Part shown: one piece after another, positions 13,984 through 14,689 of the stretch
Position numbering within the stretch: position 1 is the first letter of the stretch
How the letters are laid out: every line of letters starts with the position of its first letter
DNA from: Candidatus Delongbacteria bacterium
GTDB taxonomy: Bacteria > UBA4055
Length of the DNA stretch: 14,689 bases
Assembly (NCBI GenBank): GCA_028702975.1
Contig: JAQVNT010000013.1
Coordinates: 1 to 14,689, forward strand
Reading direction: 5' to 3'
The notes under the pieces: model-generated
What the model was told of the DNA's origin: nothing
Database searches by the model: none
Seen by the model: only the letters and a program-made list of their open reading frames with translations
Made by a program: the position numbers and the translations under genes

Positions 13984-14689
13984 ATGAACGGACATGAAAA
14001 ATATTATTATTCCGAAGTTCTGCCTTTTATGAAGGAAAGGTACGGTAAAAAGCTGGGAAAGATAGGTCTGACGCTTCACATACCCTGCCCGAACGACCCG
14101 CCCTGCATTTTCTGCAACAAGGATTCTTTTATTCCGCAGACGATAAAAGGCGCAGTTACGGTCAGAGAGCAGATGGAGCAGGGACTGCCCTATGTGAAGC
14201 GCAAGTACCCGACTGATGAGTTCGTGGCATATTTTCAGGACAACACTTCGACTTACGGCGATATTGATTATCTCGAAAAGTCATTCATGGAGGCATTGAG
14301 TTATCCTGAAATTCGGGTTCTTGCGCTTTCCACGCGGCCGGACAGCATTTATGCCGCAATGCTGGAAATGCTGAGCAGCACTGCCGCAGGCAGGGATGTA
14401 TGGCTTGAGCTGGGACTTCAGTCCGTTCACGATGTGACGCTCAAGACAATCGGCCGCGGGCATGATTACGCCTGCTTTTTGAACGCGTTTAAAATGATCA
14501 GGGAAAAGACTGATTTTCTCGCAGGCGTTCACCTGATAATCGGGCTTCCCGGTGAAACGGACGAAATGGTCTTTGAGACTTTCAGGGAGATCAACAGAAT
14601 AAAGCCCGATTATATCAAGATCCATCACCTTCAGGTGATAAAGGGGACCGGGCTTGAAAGAATATATAAAAGCGGGAGTTACGAACCTC
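13984..14689 (+). CDS. YhcC-type (TIGR01212-like) radical SAM protein, 3' end cut by window edge
   Basis: The first 235 codons of a plus-strand gene running off the right edge. It aligns by eye with E. coli YhcC: KERYGKKLGKIGLTLH, YFQDNTSTYGDIDYL (83-97), LSTRPDSI (115-122), VWLELGLQSVHDVTLKTIGR (139-158), RGHDYACF, GVHLIIGLPGETDE (181-194) and KIHHLQVIKGT. The cluster cysteines are C35, C41 and C44 in CPNDPPCIFCN, a Cx5CxxC spacing. YhcC itself has a longer first loop (Cx11CxxC from memory) and canonical radical SAM enzymes have CxxxCxxC. The ATG at 13984 follows an in-frame TAA at 13972 and has no visible ribosome binding site, unlike its neighbours. It keeps the conserved N-terminal YYSEVLPFMKERYG region. 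The family's function is not established; a role in RNA modification has been suggested. Confidence 0.88.
   Translation, partial: MNGHEKYYYSEVLPFMKERYGKKLGKIGLTLHIPCPNDPPCIFCNKDSFIPQTIKGAVTVREQMEQGLPYVKRKYPTDEFVAYFQDNTSTYGDIDYLEKSFMEALSYPEIRVLALSTRPDSIYAAMLEMLSSTAAGRDVWLELGLQSVHDVTLKTIGRGHDYACFLNAFKMIREKTDFLAGVHLIIGLPGETDEMVFETFREINRIKPDYIKIHHLQVIKGTGLERIYKSGSYEP

Noticed and set aside
13978..13986. Leaderless transcript for the radical SAM gene from a TATACC -10 right before its ATG
   Set aside because: A start from this element would fall inside the reading frame, after the ATG. A TTAAAT -10 at 13951-13956 below the FNR-type site gives a more reasonable leader.
14281..14628. Minus-strand open frame of 115 codons
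   Set aside because: It lies fully inside the well-supported radical SAM gene on the other strand and shows no recognisable motif.
1..14689. CRISPR arrays, insertion sequences, phage genes, tRNA or rRNA genes, riboswitches
   Set aside because: No direct-repeat arrays, transposase or integrase motifs, or RNA-gene-like conserved sequences were seen. The coding density leaves no stretch of more than about 125 bases without a gene.

Overview
The window looks like ordinary chromosomal DNA of a free-living Gram-negative bacterium of moderate G+C content. Evidence for an outer-membrane-bearing lineage near the FCB group (Bacteroidota, Ignavibacteria, Delongbacteria, Cloacimonadota and relatives) is a lipoprotein with SbsA-type Ig-like (Big_5) domains and a second, divergent RsmI-like methylase of the kind common in Bacteroidota. 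This placement is an inference; no rRNA or other decisive marker is present. Strong AAGGAG-type ribosome binding sites precede most genes. No IS element, phage gene, CRISPR array, tRNA or rRNA was seen.

Layout from left to right. 1-725 (minus): two tandem nitroreductase-family genes, the downstream one cut by the window edge, with their own promoter at about 754-783. 789-825: a strong intrinsic terminator. 849-13867 (minus): twelve genes with overlaps or gaps of 0-17 bp, except one 74-bp gap. In transcription order they are a type I phosphodiesterase/alkaline-phosphatase-fold protein, nadC, a Big_5 lipoprotein, mannose-1-phosphate guanylyltransferase, a Crp/Fnr regulator, a PHP phosphoesterase, gpsA, rsmI, an rsmI-like paralogue, an AraC-type regulator, a nucleotidyltransferase, tldD and tldE. 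(The nucleotidyltransferase-tldD-tldE trio follows the 74-bp gap and may have its own promoter.) 13868-13983: a divergent intergenic region. 13984-14689 (plus): a YhcC-type radical SAM gene cut by the right edge.

The genes do not form one pathway. They are housekeeping functions for NAD synthesis, phospholipid precursor (glycerol-3-phosphate), GDP-mannose, 16S rRNA methylation, RNA/nucleotide phosphate turnover and peptide proteolysis, packed into one or two transcription units.

The most notable non-coding signal is a perfect FNR-type palindrome, TTGAT-N4-ATCAA (13912-13925). It lies between the divergent radical SAM gene and the long operon. The operon itself encodes a Crp/Fnr-family regulator whose recognition helix has the FNR-type E-x-x-S-R residues but which lacks Fe-S cluster cysteines. 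This suggests autoregulation through that site. Other points of interest are the side-by-side rsmI paralogues and the shortened Cx5CxxC cluster motif of the radical SAM protein. I found no convincing undescribed multi-gene system.
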